From the NCBI RefSeq assembly GCF_002727185.1, contig NZ_NIZW01000011.1, positions 172,730-236,729 on the forward strand: a stretch of DNA of 64,000 nucleotides, in the 5' to 3' direction. Shown piece after piece: positions 24,887 through 33,641 of this stretch; position 1 is the first letter of the stretch, and each line of letters begins with the position of its first letter. The position numbers and the translations under genes are program-made. The notes beneath the pieces were generated by a model. The model had not been told where the DNA came from, searched no databases, and saw only the letters and a program-made list of their open reading frames with translations. The stretch comes from Rhodopirellula bahusiensis. GTDB taxonomy: Bacteria; Planctomycetota; Planctomycetia; Pirellulales; Pirellulaceae.

Positions 24887-25293
24887 GGATGGAACAACCA
24901 CGGGAGGAGAGAAAAGTCGAGTGGGTTTGACTCAGAATAATCCACGCTGACGCCCGTCGCACCACCCCTGCGGCGGTTTGTGCTCCCAAAACACCGTCGG
25001 ATGTTCGGATTGGTCGGTTCATTCCGGCGAATCGATTCAACTTCCATTTGATGGGCCGTTTCATAGGACCCATTCGGCGGAGTGTTGTCACTGACACGCG
25101 AGAACTCGCCCGATGCACGCTCCTTCAAAGTACGACGCGAAGTCGGACGTCAGATGTTCGCGATGACCACTTCCGCGAAGCAGAGTTGCGAACGATACAA
25201 TAACGATTGAAGACCGCGTTTGTTCTCACGGGTGATCGAACTTTGGTCTGCAAGCAAGCTGTGTATCCCCACTCCACTTAGAGACCCACGCTC
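24887..25293. other. Divergent intergenic region upstream of exbB
   Basis: About 400 bases between divergent exbB and the DUF4404 gene. Overlapping minus-strand frames of about 80 codons exist but are Arg/Ser-rich and resemble no family. Presumably it holds two promoters; none is assigned with confidence. Confidence 0.4.
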
Positions 25294-25551
25294 ATGCGAA
25301 GCGAATTGGACGCCACGATTGCTCATCTTCATGAGCAACTCGCCGACATTGAAGACTTGGAACCAACCGAGATCGCGCGGCTGAAAGCCGAACTCGACGA
25401 GATCCGTGAGACGCTCGATGAACAAGACGTCAACTCAGCAACTCTGGCCGAACGTTGGCAACAACAGGTCGAACATTTCCGTGAGTCGCATCCGGTGCTG
25501 ACGGAAAACGCGGGGCGTGTCGCCGACATGCTGGCTCAGATGGGAATCTAG
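25294..25551 (+). CDS. DUF4404 family small coiled-coil protein
   Basis: 85 residues, almost entirely helical and acidic: ELDATIAHLHEQLADIEDLE, EIARLKAELDEIRETLDEQ, then a Trp-containing third helix and NAGRVADMLAQMGI at the end. The shape matches DUF4404, small helical proteins of unknown function. It starts at ATG 25294. It stands alone between the divergent exbB region and the SMP-30-like gene 144 bases downstream. Confidence 0.72.
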   Translation: MRSELDATIAHLHEQLADIEDLEPTEIARLKAELDEIRETLDEQDVNSATLAERWQQQVEHFRESHPVLTENAGRVADMLAQMGI

Positions 25552-25695
25552 AAGGCACGTCGTTGTTCCGTAGCCGCGTCTCTCGCTGGGCACGTTCCGT
25601 TGTGAAACGTGAGGTTTGCGGATGGTGGTTGATCTTGCCGGAGGTTCTTACAATCCGGCGTTTTCATCTCCGCCCTCTCGCAAGTCTGAATTGAA

Positions 25696-26667
25696 ATGTC
25701 GCCAGCACCCGAAATTCGTGTCGCCAGCCCACTGAGTGTTCCTGACAGCGACGCTTTGCGTTTCCTGCCCGAGGGACCGATGGCGATGGTCGCTGACGGA
25801 AAGCTTTCTTGGGTGGGCATCCAGCACGGTGCCGACGTGTTGCGCGGCAGCATCAACGTGTTGGACTTGGCAACCCAATCGAACCAATCGTTCGACTTGC
25901 CCGGTCGTCCCGGTTTTGCTTTCCAATGTCAAACGCCCGGCAAGTTTGTGGCTGGCGTCGAACGTTCGCTCGGAATCTTTGATTCAAACTCGGGCGAGTG
26001 GATGCCTTTCTGCGACGGCATTGATAGCGATGTGACCAACACGATCATCAACGACGGATTGGCGATCGATGACAACCTGATCTTCGGCACCAAGGACTTG
26101 GCATTCGATGAGAAGAAGGCGGGATTGTATCTGTACCGTGGAAGCGACCAAAAGCTGATTCGCCTTCGTGACGATCAAATTTGCAGCAACGGCAAAATGA
26201 TCCGCAAGGACGAATCGGGAAAACTGTTCCTGATCGACATTGATTCGCCGACGCGAACGATCGTGGAATATCCGCTCGACATCGCGGCGGGAACCATCGG
26301 CGAAGCACGTGTTGTGTTGGATTTGACCAACGACCCAGGAGTCCCCGACGGTGCGATTCTGACGCCCGATGGCAGCGGAATCATCGTCGCGATTTTTCAT
26401 CCCGGTGTGGCGGAACACGGTGAGACACGTCTCTATGATCTCGCATCGGGTGAGCTTCGCGTCGTTTGGCAAACTCCCGGATCGCCGCAGAACACTTGCC
26501 CGGCTTTGGTGCCTCACGAAGGCAAACTGAAACTGATCATCACCACCGCGGTCGAGAACTTCAGCGCGGAAGATCAAGCCCAATGCCCCAACGCAGGTCA
26601 GTTGTTCTTAGGCGAAACCGACTTCGTTGCCGATGATTCGTTCGAACTGACCGTTTGGCCTGTTTGA
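25696..26667 (+). CDS. SMP-30/gluconolactonase-like beta-propeller protein
   Basis: 323 residues with the six-bladed propeller pattern of the SGL family: FLPEGPMAMVADGKLSWVGIQ at the start, LPGRPGFAFQCQTPGKFVAGVE, NDGLAIDDNLIFGTKD (metal-ligand Asn/Asp region), ICSNGKMIRKDESGKLFLID, PDGAILTPDGSGIIVAIFHPG. SGL enzymes hydrolyse sugar lactones with a divalent metal; several members are only structural relatives. No signal peptide, so probably cytoplasmic. It is convergent with the large cytochrome gene. Confidence 0.78.
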   Translation: MSPAPEIRVASPLSVPDSDALRFLPEGPMAMVADGKLSWVGIQHGADVLRGSINVLDLATQSNQSFDLPGRPGFAFQCQTPGKFVAGVERSLGIFDSNSGEWMPFCDGIDSDVTNTIINDGLAIDDNLIFGTKDLAFDEKKAGLYLYRGSDQKLIRLRDDQICSNGKMIRKDESGKLFLIDIDSPTRTIVEYPLDIAAGTIGEARVVLDLTNDPGVPDGAILTPDGSGIIVAIFHPGVAEHGETRLYDLASGELRVVWQTPGSPQNTCPALVPHEGKLKLIITTAVENFSAEDQAQCPNAGQLFLGETDFVADDSFELTVWPV

Positions 26668-26739
26668 GTTTTGCGAAAGTGTGATTTTGAGTCATCACCA
26701 TCGCGGTGAGTGGCAACGATGAGGCTGACGGCCTGGCGA

Positions 26740-26761
26740 AACCAGGCCTATCGGCCGTCGG
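26740..26761 (-). repeat. Dispersed intergenic 22-bp repeat, copy 2, inside a nested hairpin
   Basis: On the minus strand it begins ccgacggccgatagg and matches 18465-18486 at 20 of 22 positions. It is embedded in competing inverted repeats: ggcctgg/ccaggcc (26730-26736 with 26742-26748, loop cgaaa) and gacggcc/ggccgtc (26727-26733 with 26753-26759). It lies between two convergent genes and could act as a bidirectional transcription end. Confidence 0.6.
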
Positions 26762-26762
26762 G

Positions 26763-29700
26763 TCATAGCGGGCGGATGGAAATGGAATCGATGCCTGCCA
26801 TCCAGCGAGCGATTGCTTTTTCATTTTTGCCGGTGATCTTGATTTGGATCGTCAGCGGCGTACCACGCGTGAGTTCGACTTGATCCCATGTGACGGCGGG
26901 CAAGACCCGCACGTCCGCGGAATAGCCGTCGAACGACTGCGCGGGCTGATCATTGATCTTCAGCGAAAGCATCGCGTAGTCGATCGCTCCGGTCAGGTGC
27001 ATCTGGATTTCCGCGGGACCATTGATGTCGTGCGGGACCGTCAACGTCACCGTTGACCCAACTTTGCCGCCTGTCCACCACAGTTGGTTGTCCGCCGACC
27101 ATTGATCGTTGAACGGCTTCATGCCTTGATTTTTGACTTCGCCGCCCTTAACGACAGTGGTTTCGATCAAGCTTTCTGCCTCGACCGCCCATTCGCGAGC
27201 GAACGAAGGCCCGGGGCTCATTAAGTAGCCGAACAGATCTCGGACTTGATTGCGTTTCATCGGTTCGAGTTGACCTTCGGGCATCAACGATGTCTCCGAG
27301 AGCTTCTCGACTTCGACGTCGTCCAGCGACAGCACCGTGACCTCGGATGTCGTTTGGACTGTCACCGCGTCTTCGTTACGCGATCGAACCAAACCGGATA
27401 CGACGCGGCCATCAGCCATCAAGAACGATGTCATCTGATACGCATTGCCGATCACCGCGTTGGGCTGCAGGATGTTCTCCAACCAGTAGTTCACGTCACT
27501 TCGATTGGCTCCCGTCAAATCGGGACCGATGGGTTCCCCCTCTCCAAACAGACGGTGGCATTTGCCACAGTTGGTCTCGTAGAGCTTCTTGCCCTCCGCC
27601 TGGTTGGCCGATGCCAACGTTTTCGGCGTCAGCAGAGCGGTGTACTTGGCGTGCAACTGTTTGGCTTGTTCGCTAGTCGATCCAATCCGTCCCCAAGCGG
27701 CTTCCAAACGCTTGCGTGCTGAGTCATCTTCGAATGGAAGCGACAAAACGTTGCGGACGGCGTAAGCAGGAACGACGGTCGGCGGGATGATTCCCTCTTC
27801 CATCGCCTCGATCAGCTGAATCGCGGCCCCCGTTCGTGACGTCAGCGTCGCCAAGGCGTCCGATTGTTTTTGTGGCGACCAACCATTGAAACGTTCGATC
27901 AGCTTCGATGCAAAGTCGGCGGAATCAAAAGACGCGAGTCCGCGAACGGCTTGGGCACCGATGTCGCGGTCGTCGATCAAGGTGATCAGCAACTTGCCCA
28001 ACTCAGGATCTTTGGCCTGGGTCAGCAGACGCAGCGCATCCAAACGAGAGGCGGTCGCGGCGTCTTGATTGGTCAGGATCGCTCGAAGTTCCGGCAAAGC
28101 CGACGCATCGCCGAACTCAATCGCGAGAGCACCGACCAGATCTTTGGTGCTGGTCGCGGTCGCCTTCTCGCGAAGCAGTTGGGATGCACGCGGCCAAGTG
28201 GCCGGCATGGCAACACCGCCACGACTGCGAGCGGATTGGAGCAGCTCTTCGAGCATCCAATCAAATCGGTTGTTGACCTTGGCATCTTTCGGTACGGCGT
28301 CGATTTGTTGGGTGATCGTTCCCACCAAAGCTTGCCGTCCCTCGGGAGTTGTAGCAGTTCGGCGAGTCACGAATCGCTTGAGTTGATCCCAACTGCCGCT
28401 TGAAACCAAGCTCATCACGCCTTCTGCGTCGGTGTCGACGACCGGTTCGATGCCGTACCAGATCAGCCAAGGCAAGTTACGATCCTTTTGATCGATCGTG
28501 TGGCTGAGCAGCCCGCGAGCGATTCCGAGACGCTGGTTTTCAGGGATACGCTGCAACAGCGAAGCCAGATATCGACGTGTGACAGATGAGGGTTCGTTTG
28601 CCGACATGGTTTCCAATTTCGCAAGCAAACCCGACGACAAAGCTGTTTGGCTCTCTCCGATCAATTGCACGGCCCACCCGCGAATGATCGGGTCTTGGTC
28701 ATCCAATAAGGCACTGAGATCTGTCTGAACGACGTCGACTTCTGCTTGATCGTTGTTGTCGATATTGAGCAAACCAGACGTCCAAGCGGTCCAGACGGCC
28801 TGCAAACGATGCCGCCTTGGTGCGTTGGATTGAATCAGTCCAGTGAGAGCCGATGCAACCTGGTCACGATCGAGACTTCCGGCGGCTGCTCGCTCCTGCA
28901 AAACCCGTTGCGACTGGCGAACGAAGTACGCGTTGGGATCCGTCAAGTTTTTGACCAGCTGTTCGTTCGACTGCTTCGAGAGATCGAACTTGTAAGGCTG
29001 AAGCTGGCCGTAGCGGATCCGGAACAAACGGCCGTTGGTACGATCCCAAATCTCATGATCACGATGGTGGCATGTTTGATCGTCGTGCCAATCCGATGTG
29101 TAGAGGGCTCCATCAGGTCCTTGCATGATTCCCACGCCGATTTGTTCATGATCGTTCGACATCATGAAGTCAGGGCGATGCCGGCCAAGGAACCCGGAGC
29201 CTTCCGTTTCCAGATGTTCGCGAACGATTCGGTGACCATGCAAGTTGTGGAAGAACAATTCACCTCGGTAATGAGCCGGGAACTCGTCGGCTTGGTAGAT
29301 CGTCAATCCAGCATGAGCGTGCCCGCCACCGACCATGGATGTGGTCGCGGCCGTTCGACGAACCAATTCGCGATCGACCCGATTCGCTGAGTTGGCCGAT
29401 TGAAACGTGCCGTCGCCGTAGTGCAAGTGATCGGCGATCGTCTTGATATCGTCGTACGTGTGCGGGTTGAAATGCTGGCCGGCTTGCCGGAAGTAGCGAC
29501 CGCCTTGCGACAAGTGAAACAGGTGTGGGATCACGCAAGCACTGACAAACCAGTCGCCGTTTTCGTTGAAGTCGACTCCCCATGGGTTGCTGGTTCCGTG
29601 TGCGTAGACTTCGAATTCGTGACGCACTGGATGGTATCGCCACACACCCGCGTTCAGAGGAATTCGATCTTTCTTCGCTGTACCGGGTTTGCCCACGTTG

Positions 29701-31547
29701 GAATGCGTGAAGACTCCGTGACAACCGTACAGCCATCCGTCCATTCCCCAGGTGAAGCTGTTCAGCGTTTCATGCGTGTCATGGTATCCCCAGCCATCGA
29801 GGAGCACCTTCGGTTCCGCATCGGGCACATCATCGCGATCGGCATCGGGATAGAAAAGCAACTCGGGCGCCGCACCGATCCAGACGCCACCGAAGCCGAC
29901 TTCGATTCCGCTGGCCAAGTTCACTCCTTCGGCGAAGACCTTTTGCGTCTCAAAGGATCCGTCGCCGTCTGAGTCTTCGAGGATCAAGATGCGATCCTTG
30001 CCCTCGCCTTCGGGAGCCTTCGTCGGATACGTGTTGCCTTCGATCATCCAGATCCGACCACGATCGTCAAAGCACATCGCGATGGGTTGAACCAATTCTG
30101 GTTCGCTGGCGACCACATCGACTTCGAATCCGTCCGGCAGATCCATGTGCTCCGCTGATTCGGTTGGGCTCAATCCAATCGCGTAGTCTTCTTGCGGCCG
30201 TTTGGTGGTCCGCCAGCGTTCCGCGACGAGTCGTCGTTTGGCGAACGGAACGTCACTGAGATCGGTTTGAAGATGAACCGTCAGTCCGCGTTTGTTTCCG
30301 GTCAACACATCGACCCGGCCATCGCCATTGATATCGGTGGCGACAACTTCGACGCCAACGCCGGAGGTTTCGTGGATGACGTGAGGAATGAATTCGATGC
30401 CGCCAGGTTGATCGCTCTTCACGTTGCGGAACCAAACGACCAACGGAGCCTGCAAACCACCAGCGTCTTTGCCACCGTGAGCGAAATACCGTTTGCCGGT
30501 CACGATGTCGCGACGTCCATCCCCATCGACGTCGATCGATTCCAACGCGTGCATCTGGGAGGTCGCGTAGCCGTGCGGGTTGTGCATCGAAGACTCGCCG
30601 CTGATCTCGTGTTGAGCGAACTGCCCAGGACGAGTTTGCTCGAACCAAGCCAGCCCATACCCGTGTGCGTTCTTGGATGTGACCAGGTCGGAATCGCCAT
30701 CTCCATCAAAGTCGTGCACGTGCATCTGGGCTCCGCCGCCACCGTATGGCTGAGCGATCCAGGCCTGTCGCTGCCAAAGTTTCGCCTCGCCCTTCGGTTC
30801 CGAACTCGCTGCGTCCGGTTGTCGCCACCAGTGCTGGCGATCGATGATGTCCAGTTTGCCATCGCCATCGATGTCGCCGACACCCAAACCGTGTCCAAAC
30901 GGTTCGAATGCCGTGCCCGGTTCCGAGATCGCAACCCATTGCCAAGTTTGAGTCGGATCGTCCATCGAGTCGGCGGTGTAGTACCCGTAGGCACGATCGC
31001 GTGCGCACACGAGTTCGGGAAGTCCGCCAGGAATCAGATCCACCCAGGCGGGAGACTCATTGGACACGCGTGGCGCAATCGAGTGATCGGCCCAGAACGC
31101 TTTGCCTTCACTCGGCTCGACTGTACCTGGATTGATGTACAGGGTCGCATTTCGCCCAGGGAATCCGACCGTGATCACGTCTTCGTTGCCGTCCTGATTG
31201 ACGTCGCAGACATGAGAAAAAAAGTGTTGGCTGTAGGCGGCCACCGGGACAACATTTGGTTCAGCCAGTTCGTGCCGAGTTTGAAATTCAGGTCCCTCGT
31301 ACCAAACCGGACCGTAGACCAGGTCGTTCACGCTGTCGCCATTGAGGTCACCAACGGCGGATCCTTCGGCCAAGAATTGATCGGTGACCTGTTGCGACTC
31401 CCATCCGACGTCGGTGTACTCGAGGCTGGATTGACTCGGCTGTGCGATCGCGAGAGTTGGCTGCACACCATGTATCAGAGCGGCGCTGGCAAAAATGGCC
31501 GCGGAGGTCAACGAATTCAAGCGAGCCATGGACGCAAACGGATTCAT
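26763..31547 (-). CDS. Giant exported FG-GAP / PVC-type dehydrogenase / HEAT / cytochrome c protein
   Basis: 1594 residues. The signal peptide ends near PTLAIAQP. Residues about 40-430 hold FG-GAP/VCBS repeats with calcium-type loops (GDLNGDSVNDLVYG, DINGDGRVDVLTG). From about 468 comes the planctomycete membrane-bound dehydrogenase propeller, starting DLPDGFEVDVVASEPELVQP. A helical HEAT-like stretch follows (about 880-1290). The c-type heme site CGKCH is at about residue 1327, followed by ILQPNAVIGNAYQMTSF and an Asp/Met-rich region. The last 140 residues form a beta-sandwich of carbohydrate-binding type. It probably oxidises a sugar or alcohol in the periplasm or crateriform space, passing electrons to the heme. 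No partner dehydrogenase is adjacent. Confidence 0.85.
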   Translation of the reverse strand: MNPFASMARLNSLTSAAIFASAALIHGVQPTLAIAQPSQSSLEYTDVGWESQQVTDQFLAEGSAVGDLNGDSVNDLVYGPVWYEGPEFQTRHELAEPNVVPVAAYSQHFFSHVCDVNQDGNEDVITVGFPGRNATLYINPGTVEPSEGKAFWADHSIAPRVSNESPAWVDLIPGGLPELVCARDRAYGYYTADSMDDPTQTWQWVAISEPGTAFEPFGHGLGVGDIDGDGKLDIIDRQHWWRQPDAASSEPKGEAKLWQRQAWIAQPYGGGGAQMHVHDFDGDGDSDLVTSKNAHGYGLAWFEQTRPGQFAQHEISGESSMHNPHGYATSQMHALESIDVDGDGRRDIVTGKRYFAHGGKDAGGLQAPLVVWFRNVKSDQPGGIEFIPHVIHETSGVGVEVVATDINGDGRVDVLTGNKRGLTVHLQTDLSDVPFAKRRLVAERWRTTKRPQEDYAIGLSPTESAEHMDLPDGFEVDVVASEPELVQPIAMCFDDRGRIWMIEGNTYPTKAPEGEGKDRILILEDSDGDGSFETQKVFAEGVNLASGIEVGFGGVWIGAAPELLFYPDADRDDVPDAEPKVLLDGWGYHDTHETLNSFTWGMDGWLYGCHGVFTHSNVGKPGTAKKDRIPLNAGVWRYHPVRHEFEVYAHGTSNPWGVDFNENGDWFVSACVIPHLFHLSQGGRYFRQAGQHFNPHTYDDIKTIADHLHYGDGTFQSANSANRVDRELVRRTAATTSMVGGGHAHAGLTIYQADEFPAHYRGELFFHNLHGHRIVREHLETEGSGFLGRHRPDFMMSNDHEQIGVGIMQGPDGALYTSDWHDDQTCHHRDHEIWDRTNGRLFRIRYGQLQPYKFDLSKQSNEQLVKNLTDPNAYFVRQSQRVLQERAAAGSLDRDQVASALTGLIQSNAPRRHRLQAVWTAWTSGLLNIDNNDQAEVDVVQTDLSALLDDQDPIIRGWAVQLIGESQTALSSGLLAKLETMSANEPSSVTRRYLASLLQRIPENQRLGIARGLLSHTIDQKDRNLPWLIWYGIEPVVDTDAEGVMSLVSSGSWDQLKRFVTRRTATTPEGRQALVGTITQQIDAVPKDAKVNNRFDWMLEELLQSARSRGGVAMPATWPRASQLLREKATATSTKDLVGALAIEFGDASALPELRAILTNQDAATASRLDALRLLTQAKDPELGKLLITLIDDRDIGAQAVRGLASFDSADFASKLIERFNGWSPQKQSDALATLTSRTGAAIQLIEAMEEGIIPPTVVPAYAVRNVLSLPFEDDSARKRLEAAWGRIGSTSEQAKQLHAKYTALLTPKTLASANQAEGKKLYETNCGKCHRLFGEGEPIGPDLTGANRSDVNYWLENILQPNAVIGNAYQMTSFLMADGRVVSGLVRSRNEDAVTVQTTSEVTVLSLDDVEVEKLSETSLMPEGQLEPMKRNQVRDLFGYLMSPGPSFAREWAVEAESLIETTVVKGGEVKNQGMKPFNDQWSADNQLWWTGGKVGSTVTLTVPHDINGPAEIQMHLTGAIDYAMLSLKINDQPAQSFDGYSADVRVLPAVTWDQVELTRGTPLTIQIKITGKNEKAIARWMAGIDSISIRPL

Positions 31548-31856
31548 GACGAAAAACCGGTGGGAGGGCGGGGAAGGCGGATTGTCAGGCGGGACCGCTT
31601 CGGTGAAAGCGGCGGGGCGAAGCGAATTGTGCCCTATCGACTGGGAATCCCAGCTTGCACTCCGATTGACGAACCGAGTTGCAACGGCGGGATTCAGCGG
31701 GCGAATCTTCGAGGGGAACCGTCAGAATCCGAAGTCGGAGTCTATGGTTCTTTGCCAGTATGACTGATTCTGAACCGCTAGGGGGTAACGACGTGCGTTT
31801 CGAGGCTGGTATTATCTTGCCAGTTTCCTACCTTCCGCCCCGCCTCGTGACCGCGC
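31548..31856. other. Divergent intergenic region, cytochrome gene and Nramp-like gene
   Basis: About 310 bases carry the promoters of two divergent genes. Plus-strand frames through it have no family resemblance. No metal-regulator box was recognised upstream of the transporter. Confidence 0.35.
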
Positions 31857-33623
31857 ATGTCTGAATCGACCCCCTCCACCGAAGCCAATCCACTGACCGG
31901 TGGCGACGCTGTTGTCAGCGACAAAGTTCTCGCCGATCGAGCGATGCTGCAAAAAGCACAAGCCGAGGGCAAAACGCTTGGCACCTACATCAAACTTTCC
32001 GGTCCAGGATGGCTGCAGTCGGCGATCACGCTCGGTGGCGGTTCGTTGGCCGGATCACTCTTCTTGGGTGTGATGGGCGGAACCAGCATGTTGTGGCTGC
32101 AGTTGGTCGCGATTGTGTTGGGCGTCGTGATGCTCTCGGCGATCAGCTATGTGACGCTCTCGACGGGACGTCGCCCATTCGAGGCGATCAACAACGAGAT
32201 CAACCCGGCGCTGGGTTGGGGATGGATCATCGCGACCGTGCTCGCGAATATGATTTTCTGCATGCCTCAGTTCAGTCTTTGCTATGACGCACTGGACAAG
32301 AACCTGTTGTCACTCGGTGGCGGAGAAGGCCTGGGCGATTCCCGTGGTCTTCGGTGGGGCGTGACGATGGTGTTGTTCTTTGCCGCTGGGTTCATCGTTC
32401 TGTTGAACACCAAACAAGGTCGCGCCGCGAAAGTCTTCGACATCTTTCTGAAAACGCTGATCGGCATGGTCGTGATCTGCTTCTTCGGCGTTGCGATTTT
32501 GTTGTTGGCGAAAGGTGAACTGAACTTCGCCAGCATCTTCGCGGGCTTGATCCCTGACTTGAGCCAGTTCGTGCGTCCGGCGGGCGACCTTCGTGAATCG
32601 GTCGCGAACTTGTCCCCGGAAGCCAGCTCGTTTTGGACTGGGCGTCTGATGGGAACACAACGAAGTGTGATGATCTCCGCGATCGCAACCGCGGTCGGTA
32701 TCAACATGACGTTCTTGCTCCCTTATTCAATGCTCGCTCGCGGATGGGACAAGACGTTCCGCGGATTAGCTCGGTTTGACCTTTCGACCGGGATGGCGAT
32801 CCCCTTCGTGTTGGTGACCAGCTGCGTCGTGATCGCGTCGGCATCGTCGTTCCACAAGAAAATTGACGAACAGTTGGCATCGACCGACGTGGAAGTGATG
32901 CAAACCTCGCCACTGTTCGAAAAAGTGAAAGGCGATTTGTTCGCTCGAGTTGACTTCACGTTGGGCGACGCGGCGGAATCGACGGACGAAGCGACCAAGT
33001 TGGAAATGATCGCCAATCTTTCAACCGATGAAAAGCTATTGTCGGCCGCGTTGGTCAAACGCAACGCTTTCGAATTGTCACAAACCTTGGCACCTTTGCT
33101 GGGTGACGAGGCAGCGAAACTGATCTTTGGATTGGGCGTCTTCGGAATGGGTTTCTCGACCATCATCATTTTGATGTTGATCAACGGCTACGCGATTCGC
33201 GAGATGTTTGGGCGTCCGAACAGTCAGACGATTTTTATCATTGGCGTCTTGATCGCCGGTGCGTCCGGGGCGAGCTGGGTGGAACTATGGACGGATCCCG
33301 ACAAAAAGTTCTGGTTGGCGATCCTTGCCAGCACTTTCGCTGTCATGTTGTTGCCGATCGCGTACTTCACTTTCTTCCTGATGATGAACAGCCGCGAAAT
33401 TTTGGGTGACGATCGTCCCACCGGCGGTCATCGTCTCGCGTGGAATGTCTTCATGGGATTGGCAGTTGTGGGAGCGACGGCGGCGGCCGGGGTTGCCGTT
33501 TACGAAAAGTACATGGCCAAGGATCCTCTGTCGTTCCGAATTGTCGCCTTCATTTGGGTTGCCTACGCGATCGCGGTGGTCCTCGGCTTCGTGCTGAAAA
33601 AGAAGGTTCCACAAACCACTTGA
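31857..33623 (+). CDS. Nramp-related membrane transporter with altered metal-binding motifs
   Basis: 588 residues and about 11 hydrophobic spans. The opening GPGWLQSAITLGGGSLAGS aligns with the Nramp TM1 pattern GPGxxxxxxxxDPGNxxxx, but DPGN is replaced by LGGG (residues 59-62). In TM6, where Nramp has MPHN, this protein has LLPYSML. The SYVTLSTGRRPFEAI region fits Nramp TM3. Canonical Mn/Fe transport needs the Asp, Asn and Met of those motifs, so the substrate is probably not Mn or Fe; magnesium-type or other divergent Nramp relatives are alternatives. A large soluble insert (about 325-400) separates two halves. It starts at ATG 31857 and lies 18 bases before the UdgX gene. Confidence 0.75.
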   Translation: MSESTPSTEANPLTGGDAVVSDKVLADRAMLQKAQAEGKTLGTYIKLSGPGWLQSAITLGGGSLAGSLFLGVMGGTSMLWLQLVAIVLGVVMLSAISYVTLSTGRRPFEAINNEINPALGWGWIIATVLANMIFCMPQFSLCYDALDKNLLSLGGGEGLGDSRGLRWGVTMVLFFAAGFIVLLNTKQGRAAKVFDIFLKTLIGMVVICFFGVAILLLAKGELNFASIFAGLIPDLSQFVRPAGDLRESVANLSPEASSFWTGRLMGTQRSVMISAIATAVGINMTFLLPYSMLARGWDKTFRGLARFDLSTGMAIPFVLVTSCVVIASASSFHKKIDEQLASTDVEVMQTSPLFEKVKGDLFARVDFTLGDAAESTDEATKLEMIANLSTDEKLLSAALVKRNAFELSQTLAPLLGDEAAKLIFGLGVFGMGFSTIIILMLINGYAIREMFGRPNSQTIFIIGVLIAGASGASWVELWTDPDKKFWLAILASTFAVMLLPIAYFTFFLMMNSREILGDDRPTGGHRLAWNVFMGLAVVGATAAAGVAVYEKYMAKDPLSFRIVAFIWVAYAIAVVLGFVLKKKVPQTT

Positions 33624-33641
33624 TGCGAAAGTCGAGCTTCC

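Noticed and set aside
24883..25128. Minus-strand frames before exbB as a gene
   Set aside because: Two overlapping frames of about 81 codons share the DNA without family resemblance; this is probably the promoter region.
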